Part shown: one piece after another, positions 33,322 to 43,074 of the stretch
Numbering within the stretch: position 1 is the first letter of the stretch
Layout: every line of letters begins with the position of its first letter
Notes under the pieces: model-generated
Told to the model about the DNA's origin: nothing
Database searches by the model: none
Seen by the model: only the letters and a program-made list of their open reading frames with translations
Translations under genes and position numbers: made by a program
Origin: Catellatospora methionotrophica
GTDB taxonomy: Bacteria > Actinomycetota > Actinomycetes > Mycobacteriales > Micromonosporaceae
NCBI RefSeq assembly: GCF_011297335.1
Contig: NZ_JAAOTJ010000014.1
Location: forward strand, 124,001-188,000
Direction of reading: 5' to 3'
Length of the DNA: 64,000 nt

Positions 33322-34983
33322 TCAGCGGGCTGGTTCGTCGCGGTCCACGATGGCCTGCTGCACCTCTTGCACGTAGCGGTCGCGGGTGCCGGCCAGCCGG
33401 TCCAGGGCGGCCAGCACGGCGGCGGTGCCGTCGGCGTCGACGAGGACCTCCACGCGGAGCCGGTCGGGGAATTCCTGTTCCCGCCGCAGTCCCCGGTAGA
33501 TCTGCGGTCGCCGCGACGGGGTGCGCGCGTGTGCGTCGGATAGCACGATGGTGGAGGCGCCTGCGTCGAGCATGGCCTGCTCGAGTTCGTCGGCTCGCAG
33601 GTGCTGCGGGTCGATCATGCAGGTGACCAGTTGTACGCGCCCGGTGGGCAGAGCCTTGGCGGCGGTCACCGGTGCCGGTGCGACGCTGGTTCCCTGGGGC
33701 CGGGCGGTGCCGGGCAGCGCGGCCGGGCCGTCGAGGTGGTAGGCGTCCATGCCCTGCTGGACCTGGTCGAGGTTGTGCTCGTCGGCGGGGTCGGCCCGCA
33801 GGCCGATGGTCTTCTGCACGCCGGTGGCGATGAGCCAGGTCAGGCAGAACGAGAACACGACGACGGACAGCAGCGCGACGGCCTGGTCGCCGAGCAGTCC
33901 GGGTCCGCCGCCGGTGAGCAGGCCGTCGGCGCTGACCGGGTTGACGGCTCTGCTGGCGAAGAAGCCGACCAGCAGGGTGCCGAGCACGCCGCCGACGAAG
34001 TGCACGGCTACCACGTCGAGGGCGTCGTCGAAGCGGAACGTGAACTTGAGCCGCAGCGCCAGGTGGCAGACCAGTCCGGCGAGCGCACCGATGAGCAGGG
34101 CGGACAGGGTGGTGACGTACCCGGCGGCGGGGGTGATGGTGGCCAGGCCGGCGACCGCGCCGGTGACCGCGCCCAGCACGGTGGCGTGCCCGTCGATGGA
34201 CTTTTCGATGATCAGCCAGACGATCATCCCGGCGGCGGCGGCGATATGCGTGTTGAGCAGGGCTTGGGCGGCGACGTCGTTGGCCTGCAGGCCGTCGCCG
34301 GCGTTGAAGCCGAACCAGCCGAACCACAGGATGCCTGCTCCGGCGATGGTCAGTGGCAGGTTGTGCGGCAGGCTGCCGGCGTGGGGCCAGCCGCGGCGGC
34401 GGCCGATGACGAGCAGTACGGCGAGCACGGCGGCTCCGGCGCTGGCGTGCACGACCATGCCGCCGGCCCAGTCCTGGGCGCCGAGCCGGGCCAGCCAGCC
34501 GCCGACGCCCCAGAGCCAGTGGGCGATGGGGGAGTAGACGAGCAGTGACCAGACCGCGACGAACGCGACCCAGCCGCCGAATTTCAGCCGGTCGGCGGTG
34601 GCCCCGGTGATCAGCGCGGGGGTGATGATCGCGAACATCATCTGGTACGCGACGAACGCCAGGGTGGGGATGGTGATCGCGCCGCTGACGATGTGGAACG
34701 CGGGGGCGGGGGAGGTGTCGCGGGCGCCGTGCAGCCCGAACAGTTCCAGGTCGCCGATGATTCCGCCCTGGTCGTTGCCGAAGGCCAGTGCGTAGCCGAG
34801 CAGGATCCATACGATGCTGACCACGCCGAGGGGGATGATGTTCTGCTGGAGCATGACCAGGGTGGTGCGGGTGCGGACCATGCCGGCGTAGAACAGGGCC
34901 AGGCCGGGTGTCATGAACAGCACGAGCGCGGCGCAGGTGAGCACCCACGCGGTGTCGCCGGGTTCGACGCCGGTTGCGGGCAT
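33322..34983 (-). CDS. Ammonium transporter fused to a C-terminal PII domain
   Basis: A 553-residue protein. Residues 8-405 are an Amt/Mep/Rh channel with eleven segments and its motifs (ALFYAGMVRTRTTLVMLQQN, GGWVAFVAVWSLLVYSPIAHW, DWAGGMVVHASAGAAVLA, HFVGGVLGTLLVG). After a linker, residues about 446-545 fold as a PII (GlnB/GlnK) domain: RVQLVTCMIDPQHL, a T-loop with the conserved IYRG Tyr near 495, and LRVEVLVDADGTAAVLAAL. Separate GlnK normally plugs AmtB; here sensor and channel are one chain, as known from a few Amt-GlnK fusions. Last gene of the urease operon, 18 bases after the urea transporter. Confidence 0.9.
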   Translation of the reverse strand: MPATGVEPGDTAWVLTCAALVLFMTPGLALFYAGMVRTRTTLVMLQQNIIPLGVVSIVWILLGYALAFGNDQGGIIGDLELFGLHGARDTSPAPAFHIVSGAITIPTLAFVAYQMMFAIITPALITGATADRLKFGGWVAFVAVWSLLVYSPIAHWLWGVGGWLARLGAQDWAGGMVVHASAGAAVLAVLLVIGRRRGWPHAGSLPHNLPLTIAGAGILWFGWFGFNAGDGLQANDVAAQALLNTHIAAAAGMIVWLIIEKSIDGHATVLGAVTGAVAGLATITPAAGYVTTLSALLIGALAGLVCHLALRLKFTFRFDDALDVVAVHFVGGVLGTLLVGFFASRAVNPVSADGLLTGGGPGLLGDQAVALLSVVVFSFCLTWLIATGVQKTIGLRADPADEHNLDQVQQGMDAYHLDGPAALPGTARPQGTSVAPAPVTAAKALPTGRVQLVTCMIDPQHLRADELEQAMLDAGASTIVLSDAHARTPSRRPQIYRGLRREQEFPDRLRVEVLVDADGTAAVLAALDRLAGTRDRYVQEVQQAIVDRDEPAR

Positions 34984-35001
34984 GGCGGATGCTCCTTTGG
35001 C

Positions 35002-36021
35002 TCAGGCTTTCGGGTGTGTCCCGGCGATGACGCCGTCGTCGATGTGCCGGTGGTGCGGTATGGGCGTGAGGTCGCGTTTGGGGAGCAGGAACAGCCAGGT
35101 CGCGAACACGAACGGGGCGGTGAAGCTGGGGATGCCGATCGGGGCGAGGGCGGTGTTGAGCGCGGCCTGGACGAACACGGTGAACACCGTGCCCAGCAGC
35201 GCGTACAGCAGGACGGGCCAGGTGGGGTGGTAGAAGACGCAGCCGAGCGCGACGGCGGTGAGGACCGCGGAGAATCCGTACAGCCCGGCGGTGACGCTGG
35301 TGGCGTCGGCGCCGAGCCCGGCGGCCAGCAGCGTGGCGACGATGGTGCCGACGGCGGCCAGTGCGGCGGCCCAGCGCGAGTTGACGGCGAGCGCGACCAG
35401 GATGATCAGTCCGCTGACCCAGTTGTCGATGAGGAAGACCTGGGCGACACCTTTGAGCATGCTGGTGGCCAGGTCGGCGGCGGACATGTCCAGGCGGTCG
35501 CCGGAGACGGGCTTGGGCAGCATGGGCTGGGCCAGCGAGCTGATGCTGACCTTGCGGAACTGGTAGGCGGCGAGCATCAGAAACCAGGAGGTCAGCACGA
35601 ACGGGAAGGTCAGGGCGGGCACCCGCCAGGTGTTGAACACGGTGGTCAGTGCCAGGGTGACCACCGTCGTCGTCGCCGCTCCGATGATCAGGTAGGTCCA
35701 CATGAGCGGGGTGTTGTCGAGGAACGTGGGCACGGCCGCGCCGGTGAGCAGGGGGCTGAACCCGTAGAGGCCTTGGCGCAGGGAGGCGGTGTCGACGCGC
35801 AGTGCCATGGCGGTCAGCGTTCCTGCGATCAGGCCGACGACGGCGCCGATCGCGACCTGCGGCATCCGGGCGGCGATCGCGCCCCAGACGACGGCGAGCA
35901 GGATGAGAGCGCCCGTGATCGGGTTGTTCATGAACATGACCTGCCCGGCGCCGCGCAGGTTCGTGTCGATGAACGCCCGGGCCGGGTGTGCCGACCGGGC
36001 TGCTGTGGTGGTGCCCGTCAT
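35002..36021 (-). CDS. Urea transporter (UT family)
   Basis: A 339-residue membrane protein with two homologous halves, as in UT-family urea channels: GAGQVMFMNNPITGALILLA and GVAQVFLIDNWVSGLIILVA are the paired signatures, followed in each by GLYGFSPLLTGAAVP and GLYGFSAVLTAVALG. The selectivity-filter region LPALTFPFVLTSWFLML and IPSFTAPFVFATWLFLL matches the family. ATG 36021 follows GGGAAGG. It lies 32 bases after ureD and 18 before the Amt-PII gene, so urea uptake is made together with urease. Confidence 0.92.
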   Translation of the reverse strand: MTGTTTAARSAHPARAFIDTNLRGAGQVMFMNNPITGALILLAVVWGAIAARMPQVAIGAVVGLIAGTLTAMALRVDTASLRQGLYGFSPLLTGAAVPTFLDNTPLMWTYLIIGAATTTVVTLALTTVFNTWRVPALTFPFVLTSWFLMLAAYQFRKVSISSLAQPMLPKPVSGDRLDMSAADLATSMLKGVAQVFLIDNWVSGLIILVALAVNSRWAAALAAVGTIVATLLAAGLGADATSVTAGLYGFSAVLTAVALGCVFYHPTWPVLLYALLGTVFTVFVQAALNTALAPIGIPSFTAPFVFATWLFLLPKRDLTPIPHHRHIDDGVIAGTHPKA

Positions 36022-36053
36022 CGCCGGTGCCTTCCCGTCGGATCGGTTGTCGC

Positions 36054-37001
36054 TCAGCGCCAGCGGAAGTTGTCGGGAACCTCGTTGCCGGTCACCTCGC
36101 GGCGGACCACCGACCAGAACGCGCGGACCTGGGCGCGTACGGGTTCGGTCTCCATGCCGAGCACCTTGTAGATCAGTCCGGCGTCGTTGGGCAGCACGCT
36201 GATGCCGGTGGCGGTGCGGTCGTCGCCGGTTCCGGTGTGGCCGACGGGCGCCTGTGCCGCGACGCGGGCCGCGGTCTCGGGTGGGGTCATCAGGATCGCG
36301 TTGGCCAGCACGTGGTAGCCGCCCATGAGCCCGGGTGCGTCGACCGGCCAGGTGCCGGGTTCGATGACGAGGTTCTCGGCGAACAGTTCGCGGCCGTCGG
36401 GGCGTACGCCCTGGACGGCGGCGCTGTAGAGGCGGTAGGCGAAGATCTCGCCGTCGCGGTGGTGTTTGCGGCCGGGCAGCAGGATCTCGGCGTACAGGGC
36501 GGTGGCGTCGGCGGCCACGCACAGCCGGGTGCGGCTGGCGTAGCGGCTGTCGCGGTACGGAATGATCGGGTCGGGCAGGAACTCCAGGTAGCTGCCTGCG
36601 GCCAGGGTGATGTCCTGGACCATGGTCGCGTAGTTGGCGTCCATCTGCTGGATCTTGGTGGCGGCCTGGGTGGTGACGTGCGCCTGCGCCCCCGGGTCCA
36701 GGGTGATGTCGACGGCGTACCGGTCGCCCTGCAGGATCCCGCCGGAGGTCGAGATCATGAACACGCACGGCAGGTCCGGCATGCCCTCGTCGAAGTACAG
36801 CGCCTGCTGGACCAGCAGCGGTGCGCGCCGGTGCAGGTCGGCCAGGACGGTGCGCTCGCCCCGGCGGGCGAAGCCCAACCGCAGGTAGGCGTCCTTGCCC
36901 ACCGCCCCGGCCGGCTGCTGCGCCGGCTGGTCCTGGTAATCGGCCAGCTGCGGCAGCCCGTCGAGCGGATGCCGCGGCGGGGCGGGGGCGGCGGTGCTCA
37001 C
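36054..37001 (-). CDS. ureD: Urease accessory protein UreD
   Basis: A 315-residue UreD (UreH), which binds apo-urease together with UreF and UreG during nickel insertion. Recognisable UreD text: [19 protein letters not shown], then [33 protein letters not shown] and the tail [20 protein letters not shown] 37001 overlaps the UreG stop (GTGA). The N-terminal 30 residues are Pro-rich and not conserved in look. Placed after ureG and before the urea transporter. Confidence 0.92.
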   Translation of the reverse strand: MSTAAPAPPRHPLDGLPQLADYQDQPAQQPAGAVGKDAYLRLGFARRGERTVLADLHRRAPLLVQQALYFDEGMPDLPCVFMISTSGGILQGDRYAVDITLDPGAQAHVTTQAATKIQQMDANYATMVQDITLAAGSYLEFLPDPIIPYRDSRYASRTRLCVAADATALYAEILLPGRKHHRDGEIFAYRLYSAAVQGVRPDGRELFAENLVIEPGTWPVDAPGLMGGYHVLANAILMTPPETAARVAAQAPVGHTGTGDDRTATGISVLPNDAGLIYKVLGMETEPVRAQVRAFWSVVRREVTGNEVPDNFRWR

Positions 37002-37627
37002 GCGGGGACCGCCAGGTCGAACAGGGCGTCGCGGCGGATCAGCCCGATCAGGTCGTCGATGCCCTCGCCGGTCTTGCAGTTGGTGAACACGAACGGTTTC
37101 GTCCCGCGCATCAGGGCGGCGTCGTGCTCCATCACGGCCAGGCTCGCGCCGACGTGCGGGGCGAGGTCGGTCTTGTTGATGACGAGGATGTCGGACTTGG
37201 CGATGCCGGGCCCGTTCTTGCGCGGGATCTTGTCGCCGGCGGCGACGTCGATGACGTAGACGAAGAAGTCGACCAGGGCGGGACTGAACGTCAGGGTGAG
37301 GTTGTCGCCGCCGCTTTCGATGAGCACCACGTCGGTGTCGGGGAACCGCGACTCCATGTCCTCGACGGCGGCGAGGTTCATGCTCGGGTCCTCGCGCACC
37401 GCGGTGTGCGGGCACGCGCCGGTCTCCACACCGAGGATGCGGTCCTCGTGCAGCACGCCCTTGAGGGTGCGCTGGACGTGTTTGGCGTCCTCGGTGGTGA
37501 CGATGTCGTTGGTCACCACGAGGATCTTCGTCCCGTCGGCGACCAGGCGCGGCACGATCGCTTCGATGATCGCGGTCTTTCCCGACCCGACGGGCCCGCC
37601 GATGCCGATACGGCTGATCTTCTTCAC
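36998..37627 (-). CDS. ureG: Urease accessory GTPase UreG
   Basis: A 209-residue SIMIBI GTPase that supplies GTP-driven nickel delivery to urease. P-loop [17 protein letters not shown] at the N-terminus, [12 protein letters not shown], the conserved [19 protein letters not shown] with the metal-binding CPH motif, [13 protein letters not shown] and the specificity motif [12 protein letters not shown] 37627 has GGAGG 6 bases upstream and leaves 20 bases after ureF. No His-rich nickel-storage N-terminus is present. Confidence 0.95.
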   Translation of the reverse strand: MKKISRIGIGGPVGSGKTAIIEAIVPRLVADGTKILVVTNDIVTTEDAKHVQRTLKGVLHEDRILGVETGACPHTAVREDPSMNLAAVEDMESRFPDTDVVLIESGGDNLTLTFSPALVDFFVYVIDVAAGDKIPRKNGPGIAKSDILVINKTDLAPHVGASLAVMEHDAALMRGTKPFVFTNCKTGEGIDDLIGLIRRDALFDLAVPA

Positions 37628-37647
37628 AGTCGCCTCCAGTGATCCGG

Positions 37648-38367
37648 TCAGTTCATGAACATGCGGACGTGGGCGCGCACGTGCACGGCGGCCAGCACGT
37701 CGACCTGCGGCGCGAAGCCGCTCATGTCGGCCAGCTCCCGCCCGCGAGCCGTCTGGTAGTCGCCGGCGCAGTGCCCGTTGACCTCGAACAGCACCTCCTG
37801 GGCGGCGAGGTGGTGCAGCGGCAGGAGCCGCACGGCGGCGCCGACCATGGTGGCGGCGAGGCTGTACTGGTGCATCGCGAACACGTCGGTCTCGGCCAGG
37901 CCGAGCGCCACGCCGCTCACCCCGAGACCGGCCGGGTAGCAGCCGGCGGTCTGCCCGGTGCTGATCCGCTCCAGCCACCCGTCGACCATCGGGCCGGGCA
38001 CGATCCGCGCGGCGGCCTCGGCGAGTTTGCGTCCCGTACGCACTGTCATCGTGCGGGTCTCCTCGTTGAGTTTGCGCACGTACACGGCCCGGTCCGCCGC
38101 GGCCACCCCGTCGAGGTCGCCACGCAGGGCTGCCCGGTGGGCGTGCAGTACGGCGACCCCGTCGCCGGTGGCGGCATTGCGGGTCGCCGCGCGGACCCAC
38201 CGCGACAGCGTGACCGCGTCGTGCACCGTCCCTTCGGCCAGCGCGGTCTCGACGCCGTTGGAGAACGAGAACCCGCCGACGGGGAACATCGAGTCGCCGA
38301 ACTGCAGCGCCCGCAGCACCCCCGTGACCGCGGCCAGGCCCTCGGGGCCCTCAGCGAGGGTCGTCAT
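37648..38367 (-). CDS. ureF: Urease accessory protein UreF
   Basis: About 239 residues, all-helical UreF, which acts with UreD as the gate for nickel transfer. Typical stretches: [21 protein letters not shown] at the N-terminus (the SFALSNGLE-like motif), [12 protein letters not shown] and [23 protein letters not shown] 38367 overlaps the end of ureE by 17 bases and has GAGG upstream; an earlier ATG at 38391 lacks one. Translation is likely coupled to ureE. Confidence 0.9.
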   Translation of the reverse strand: MTTLAEGPEGLAAVTGVLRALQFGDSMFPVGGFSFSNGVETALAEGTVHDAVTLSRWVRAATRNAATGDGVAVLHAHRAALRGDLDGVAAADRAVYVRKLNEETRTMTVRTGRKLAEAAARIVPGPMVDGWLERISTGQTAGCYPAGLGVSGVALGLAETDVFAMHQYSLAATMVGAAVRLLPLHHLAAQEVLFEVNGHCAGDYQTARGRELADMSGFAPQVDVLAAVHVRAHVRMFMN

Positions 38368-38932
38368 GGGTGTGGGAGGCCTCTGCCGCACCGCCGAACA
38401 GTCGCCGTGCCTCGTGCGGCGCCAGGAACGGCGTCACCTCCGAACCGGGCACGAACTCGCATACCACCCCGGGCAGGTTGTGCGTCTTCATCACCGCCGA
38501 TGTCACCTTCCGGTCGACCGTCAGCGGCACGAACACCCGCGAGCCCTTGATGACCGCCGGCCAGTGCTGGTTGCCCAGCGCGTGCCCCAGCTCCACGGCC
38601 GTGCGCGCCAGCTCCTGCGGCGCCAGGCCGTACAGCGGGGCGAGGTCGATCACCATCACCTCGCCGAGCTCGATGCGGGCCACCACCGCGGCGTTGCGGT
38701 CGGGATCCCAGCGCAGCACGTCCCCGTCGCGCAGCCGGGCGGCCCGGTCCAGCGACACCGCCACCTCCACCCCGCCGACGGTGGCCTTGCGCAGCCGGTT
38801 CTTCTGCGCCTCCCACTGGTCCAGCGCCAGCGTGTCCACGCTCGCCCCGGCCAGCCGTTCGCGCCAGTGCGGGTCCGCGGCATTGCCCAGCACCTGCTCG
38901 ATGAGGGCCGTGCGCACGTCACTTGTGGTCAT
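38351..38932 (-). CDS. ureE: Urease nickel metallochaperone UreE
   Basis: A 193-residue UreE. N-terminal peptide-binding domain (LRKATVGGVEVAVSLDRAAR, LRDGDVLRWDPDRNAAVVAR) and C-terminal metal domain with LGHALGNQHWPAVIKGSRVF, where the conserved dimer-interface His is kept in GNQHWP. The C-terminus ends in a short HTHDD stretch rather than a long His tail, so nickel capacity should be low. Length is above the usual 150 because of both ends. It lies 11 bases after ureC. Confidence 0.9.
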   Translation of the reverse strand: MTTSDVRTALIEQVLGNAADPHWRERLAGASVDTLALDQWEAQKNRLRKATVGGVEVAVSLDRAARLRDGDVLRWDPDRNAAVVARIELGEVMVIDLAPLYGLAPQELARTAVELGHALGNQHWPAVIKGSRVFVPLTVDRKVTSAVMKTHNLPGVVCEFVPGSEVTPFLAPHEARRLFGGAAEASHTHDDPR

Positions 38933-38943
38933 GGCTGCTCCGA

Positions 38944-40662
38944 TCAGCTGAAGAAGTACATCTGGGCGAGCGAGACGGTCTCGGCCGGCGGCACGGTGGC
39001 GTGCTCGCCGTCGACCTTGACCGCGAACGTCTCCGGGTCGACCTCGATCCGGGGGGTGTTGCCGTTGCGGACCATGTCCCGTTTGGTCAGCGTCCGGGTC
39101 CGTTTCACCGGGATGACCTGCCGGCGCAGGTCCAGCCGCTCGGCGACGCCGGCGTCGAACCCGGCCTGCGAGACGAACGTCGCGCACGTGTCGGTCAGCG
39201 CGCCCCCGTACGCACCGAACATGGGCCGGTAGATGACCGGCTGCGGCGTCGGCAGCGACGCGTTCGGGTCGCCCATCAGCGCCCAGCTGATCATGCCGCC
39301 CTTGATGACCATCTTCGGCTTCGCGCCGAAGAACGCCGGCTCCCACAGCACCAGGTCGGCCATCTTGCCCGCCTCGACCGACCCGAGCACGTGCGAAACA
39401 CCCTGGGTGATCGCCGGGTTGATGGTCACCTTCGCCACGTAGCGCAGCACCCTGAAGTTGTCGTTGCCCGCCGCGTCCTCGGGCAGGCTGCCCCGGGCGG
39501 CCTTCATCGCGTTGGCGGTCTGCAGCGCCCGCAGCCAGTTCTCGCCGACCCGGCCCATCGCCTGTGAATCGCTGGAGATCATCGAGATGACGCCCAGATC
39601 GTGCAGCACGCTCTCGGCCGCGATCGTCTCGGCCCGCACCCGGCTCTCGGCGAACGACACGTCCGAGGGGATCTTCGGGTTCAGGTTGTGGCAAACCATG
39701 ATCATGTCGAAGAGTTCGGCCTGCGAGTTCACCCCGAACGGCAGCGTCGGGTTGGTCGAGCTGGGCAGTACGTTCAGCTCGCCGGCGACCTTCATGATGT
39801 CGGGGGCGTGCCCGCCGCCCGCGCCCTCGGTGTGGAAGGTGTGGATGGTGCGGCCCTCGAACGCCGCGATGGTGTCCTCCACGAACCCCGCTTCGTTCAG
39901 CGTGTCCGTATGGATGCTGACCTGCACGTCGAAGTCCTCGGCCACGCTCAGCGCGGCGCGGATCGCCGCCGGTGTCGTGCCCCAGTCCTCGTGGATCTTC
40001 AAGCCCGACGCGCCGGCCAGGATCTGCTCGACCAGCGGCGCCCGACCCGAGCAGTTGCCCTTGCCGAGGAAGCCCATGTTGATCGGCACGCCCTCGACCG
40101 AGCGCAGCATCCGCTCCAGGTTCCACACCCCGGAGGTGATCGTCGTGCCGTTGGTGCCGTCGGTCGGCCCCACACCGCCGCCCCACAGGGTCGTGACCCC
40201 GTTGCTCAGCGCCGCGTACGCCTGCTGCGGAGAGACGTAGTGCACGTGGGCGTCGAAACCGCCCGCGGTCAGGATCATGTGCTCGCCCGAGATGGCGTCG
40301 GTGGCCGGTCCGACCGCCAGTTCCGGCGTTACACCGTCCATGGTGGCCGGGTTGCCCGCCTTGCCGATTCCGACGATCTTGCCGTCCTTGATGCCGACGT
40401 CGGCCTTGACCACGCCCTGCACCGCGTCGATGATCACCACGTTGGTGATGACGACGTCGAGCGCGCCGCCGCTGCTGGTGAGCTGGTTGTCCAGGCCCAT
40501 ACCGTCGCGCAGCGTCTTGCCGCCGCCGTAGACGGCCTCGTCGCCCAGCACCCGCAGGTCGCGCTCGACCTCGACATACAGGTTCGTGTCGCCGAGGCGG
40601 ATCTTGTCGCCGACGGTCGGGCCGAACAGGTCGGTGTACTGCTGGCGCGAGATCCGGCTCAT
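38944..40662 (-). CDS. ureC: Urease subunit alpha
   Basis: The 572-residue catalytic subunit, hydrolysing urea to ammonia and carbamate with two nickel ions. Metal and catalytic motifs: [19 protein letters not shown], the carbamylated Lys near 220 in [40 protein letters not shown] and [12 protein letters not shown]. The flap reads MVCHNLNP, so the mobile Cys and catalytic His are kept but the next residue, usually His, is Asn. Wording such as [13 protein letters not shown] also differs from the common bacterial form, suggesting a divergent urease lineage. ATG overlaps the ureB stop. Confidence 0.95.
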   Translation of the reverse strand: MSRISRQQYTDLFGPTVGDKIRLGDTNLYVEVERDLRVLGDEAVYGGGKTLRDGMGLDNQLTSSGGALDVVITNVVIIDAVQGVVKADVGIKDGKIVGIGKAGNPATMDGVTPELAVGPATDAISGEHMILTAGGFDAHVHYVSPQQAYAALSNGVTTLWGGGVGPTDGTNGTTITSGVWNLERMLRSVEGVPINMGFLGKGNCSGRAPLVEQILAGASGLKIHEDWGTTPAAIRAALSVAEDFDVQVSIHTDTLNEAGFVEDTIAAFEGRTIHTFHTEGAGGGHAPDIMKVAGELNVLPSSTNPTLPFGVNSQAELFDMIMVCHNLNPKIPSDVSFAESRVRAETIAAESVLHDLGVISMISSDSQAMGRVGENWLRALQTANAMKAARGSLPEDAAGNDNFRVLRYVAKVTINPAITQGVSHVLGSVEAGKMADLVLWEPAFFGAKPKMVIKGGMISWALMGDPNASLPTPQPVIYRPMFGAYGGALTDTCATFVSQAGFDAGVAERLDLRRQVIPVKRTRTLTKRDMVRNGNTPRIEVDPETFAVKVDGEHATVPPAETVSLAQMYFFS

Positions 40663-41195
40663 CGGCCCGCCTCCTTGTCCTTCGCCGCGGCGGCCGTTCC
40701 GGTGGCCGCGTCCTTGCCGGTGGTGGCGGAGGGCCGGTTCTTGAAGCCGCGCAGCGCGGCCCGCTCGCCCGCCAGCGCCTGGTCAGGGTTGTAGCCGGGC
40801 GTCGGTCCGTGTCCGGTCCAGCCCTGCACCAGGCCGTTGAATCCGAACACCCGCTGCTTGCCGGCGAAGGGCACCAGGTCGACGGTCTTCTTGTCGCCGG
40901 GCTCGAAGCGCACCGCGGTGGTCGCCGGGATGTCCAGCCGCTTGCCGTACGCGGCGGCGCGGTCGAACTCCAGCATCCGGTTCGCCTCGTAGAAGTGAAA
41001 GTGCGAGCCGACCTGCACCGGCCGGTCCCCGGTGTTGTAGACCTCGACGGTGGTCACCGGGCGGCCCGCGTTCAGCTCCAGATCACCGGCGGCGAGCACA
41101 TAGCCGCCGATCGGGCGTATCCGCTTGTGCTGCGTCTGCTCATGTCCGCCGGCGGCAGGGTGCGCCTGCGTCTTGACGGGCTTGTCCTTGGCCAT
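40659..41195 (-). CDS. ureB: Urease subunit beta
   Basis: A 178-residue beta subunit. Core motifs [20 protein letters not shown], then [42 protein letters not shown] and [10 protein letters not shown] are all standard. It is longer than the usual 105-110 residues: about 24 extra residues at the N-terminus (Lys/His/Gln-rich) and some 45 at the C-terminus (Ala/Lys/Thr-rich) look disordered. It ends in an ATGA overlap with ureC and starts 46 bases after ureA. Confidence 0.94.
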   Translation of the reverse strand: MAKDKPVKTQAHPAAGGHEQTQHKRIRPIGGYVLAAGDLELNAGRPVTTVEVYNTGDRPVQVGSHFHFYEANRMLEFDRAAAYGKRLDIPATTAVRFEPGDKKTVDLVPFAGKQRVFGFNGLVQGWTGHGPTPGYNPDQALAGERAALRGFKNRPSATTGKDAATGTAAAAKDKEAGR

Positions 41196-41241
41196 CGTTC
41201 CCCCATGCGAGTGCCGGCCGTCGACGGGCCGGGCTGAGCGG

Positions 41242-41544
41242 TCACTGGATCGGGCTGTGCACGGTCACCAGGCGACTGCCGTCGGCGAACACCGCTTCGA
41301 CCTGGATGAACGGCACCATGTCGGCGACTCCGTCCATCACGTCGTCCCTGGACAGCGCGCTACGGGCTTCGGTCATCACCTGCTCGACCGTCTTGCCCTC
41401 GCGGGCACCCTCCAGAGCCGCGGCCGAGATGAGAGCCACCGCCTCCGGATGATTGAGCTTGAGACCGCGGCCCTTGCGGTCCTGTGCCACGCGCGCCACC
41501 ATCAAGATCGTCAACTTGTCCAGTTCCCGCGGTGTCAAATACAT
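41242..41544 (-). CDS. ureA: Urease subunit gamma
   Basis: The 100-residue gamma subunit, first gene of the operon: [40 protein letters not shown], then [20 protein letters not shown] and the end [15 protein letters not shown] 41544 has GGAG 7 bases upstream; the frame is open further but family length fixes the start here. Separate gamma and beta genes are the standard bacterial three-subunit arrangement. Confidence 0.95.
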   Translation of the reverse strand: MYLTPRELDKLTILMVARVAQDRKGRGLKLNHPEAVALISAAALEGAREGKTVEQVMTEARSALSRDDVMDGVADMVPFIQVEAVFADGSRLVTVHSPIQ

Positions 41545-41883
41545 CCCGCACTCCTTCACGCCAACCGCCAAGCCGCAGCCCGCTTGCCGTCGATGAACGG
41601 AAAGCGAGCCGCGCCCACATTGCCCCAAGCTATCCGTTTCTCCGGTTATTTGCGCTGAAACAACTCATTCCGGGGCCTGGTCGCCTCGTGGGCCGAACTC
41701 GCCTCCCCGGCAGGTCACCTCGGACGCCCGTACCGTGCTGGGGTTCTGACAGAAAGATCTCCGTGTCTGTACTGGTGATCCGCCCGCCTGCTGCCGATCA
41801 TCCGATCCAGGACCACCGCAATGTTCACGGAAGACCACTGTTGGCGGTATTCCCTCTCATAAATGGATCAATAGGATCTGTCT
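41545..41883. other. Divergent promoter region between ureA and the zinc-ribbon gene
   Basis: 339 bases without a supported gene. It must carry the promoter of the leftward urease operon and that of the rightward zinc-ribbon gene; the last 30 bases before 41884 are AT-rich (ATAAATGGATCAATAGGAT), with AGGAT as ribosome binding site. GTTTC (41636-41640) and GAAAC (41657-41661) form a loose inverted repeat reminiscent of GlnR half-sites, but the spacing does not fit the GlnR consensus. Confidence 0.45.
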
Positions 41884-42684
41884 ATGCGTTGTGCGAGCTG
41901 CGGCCAGACCAACAGCGACCCGTCCCGTTCCACGTGCGCCCGCTGCGGCGCGCCGCTGTCGGCCGGGCAATTCGAGCCGGTGGCCGAATCCCTGCCGGTC
42001 GCCGCCTCGCACCCCGACTTGCTGACGCCGACGTCCGCCGGCGGCCCGAACGGACGCCGCTCCCGGGCGCGCACACCCGTCCTGGTGACGCTCATCGTCG
42101 TGGCCGGCGTCGTCGCCACGGTGTGGCTGTGGCGCGACGGGGGCGGCACGCCGGACGCTCAGTCGACCACCGCCCCGTCTGCCGCCGCGAGTGCGTCGCC
42201 CATCTTCTCCCCGCCGCCCGCGCCCATGCCCGGTCCCGACCCCGCCGTGCAGGCCCGTGAACTGGACCGGCTGCTCGACTACAGCGTGACCAGCCGCACC
42301 CGCCTCATCTCCGCGAACGGCCGGGTGGGCGGGTGCTCCGGGGTTGCCCGAGCCGTCGACGACCTGGTCCGAGTCGGCGACGAGCGCCGCGACCAGCTTC
42401 GGCGGCTCGACGCGCTCGACCTGTCGGAGCTGCCCGACGGCGCGCGGCTGCGCCAGTCGCTGCGCCGGGCGCTGGAACTGTCGTTGCAGGCCGACGAGCA
42501 GTACGTCGTCTGGGGCAAGTCGGTGGTCGGGTACGGGTGCGGGTCGGGCGCGAACGATAACGCCCGCAAGCAGGGCGACGCCTACTCCCGCTCGGCGGGC
42601 GTGCACAAGTCCGACTTCCTGGCGATGTGGAACCCCGTGGCCGACCGGTTCGGATTGCGGCAACGCGATCGCGAGCACATCTGA
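41884..42684 (+). CDS. Zinc-ribbon, single-pass membrane protein
   Basis: A 266-residue protein. The N-terminus is a zinc ribbon of two CxxC knuckles, RCASCGQ and CARCGA, spaced 12 residues apart. A Gly/Arg-rich linker, one membrane segment (VLVTLIVVAGVVATVWLW) and a Ser/Pro/Ala stalk follow, then an extracellular helical domain (residues 120-266) with the pair GGCSGV and GYGCGS, likely a disulphide, and ARELDRLLDYSVTSRTRLI at its start. No family recognised. It is divergent from the urease operon and convergent with the motif-sharing pair. Confidence 0.7.
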   Translation: MRCASCGQTNSDPSRSTCARCGAPLSAGQFEPVAESLPVAASHPDLLTPTSAGGPNGRRSRARTPVLVTLIVVAGVVATVWLWRDGGGTPDAQSTTAPSAAASASPIFSPPPAPMPGPDPAVQARELDRLLDYSVTSRTRLISANGRVGGCSGVARAVDDLVRVGDERRDQLRRLDALDLSELPDGARLRQSLRRALELSLQADEQYVVWGKSVVGYGCGSGANDNARKQGDAYSRSAGVHKSDFLAMWNPVADRFGLRQRDREHI

Positions 42685-42689
42685 CCCGG

Positions 42690-43058
42690 TCAGAACGGCC
42701 AGTACCGGGTCACGATGTCGGTGGCGCGGGCCAGCGTCTCGGCGAGGTCGGTGCCGCTGGTCACGAGCGCCTTGAGCCGGTCCAGCCCGCGCTGGACCCG
42801 GCCCTGGTTCGGAGTGCCGTTGCCCAGCTCGCCGGTGATGGCGTCCAGCTCGTCGCGCGCGGTGTCGCGATCGGACAGCTCGTCGAGCCGCTCCTCGATC
42901 TTCCGGAGCAGCTCCTGCAGCTCCTGGTACCTTTCCGCCGACTCGGCGCTTCGGAAGTTGTACTGGTTGAACGTGCCGCCCGTGCTGGCGATGGCGGCCT
43001 GCGCGTGCGGATGGACGGTGGTGTGGAAGACCTGCTGCGGCCGTGCGGGTTCAGTCAT
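42690..43058 (-). CDS. Small coiled-coil protein with N-terminal shared motif
   Basis: A 122-residue protein. Residues 11-34 carry a motif (FHTTV, a short spacer, then ASTGGTFNQYN) that recurs almost unchanged at the extreme C-terminus of the membrane protein encoded 16 bases upstream. Residues 37-70 form a charged coiled coil (ERYQELQELLRKIEERLDEL) and the rest is helical (RDELDAITGELG, LVTSGTDLAETLARATDIV). No catalytic residue is visible. The Gly/Asn/Gln-rich motif at a chain terminus, followed by a helical domain, resembles the plan of effector partners that dock through short beta motifs. Function unknown. Confidence 0.75.
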   Translation of the reverse strand: MTEPARPQQVFHTTVHPHAQAAIASTGGTFNQYNFRSAESAERYQELQELLRKIEERLDELSDRDTARDELDAITGELGNGTPNQGRVQRGLDRLKALVTSGTDLAETLARATDIVTRYWPF

Positions 43059-43074
43059 CGATGGGCGCTCCTGT

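Noticed and set aside
33047-35701. Leftward 884-codon frame over the Amt and urea-transporter genes
   Set aside because: Same strand but a different frame from two clear transporters; the product is Arg/His/Pro-rich low-complexity, a frame shadow.
41636-41661. GlnR nitrogen-control box upstream of ureA
   Set aside because: GTTTC and GAAAC are present but the spacing and the GTnAC partners do not match the consensus; GTTAT at 41645 is one base off in both sequence and distance.
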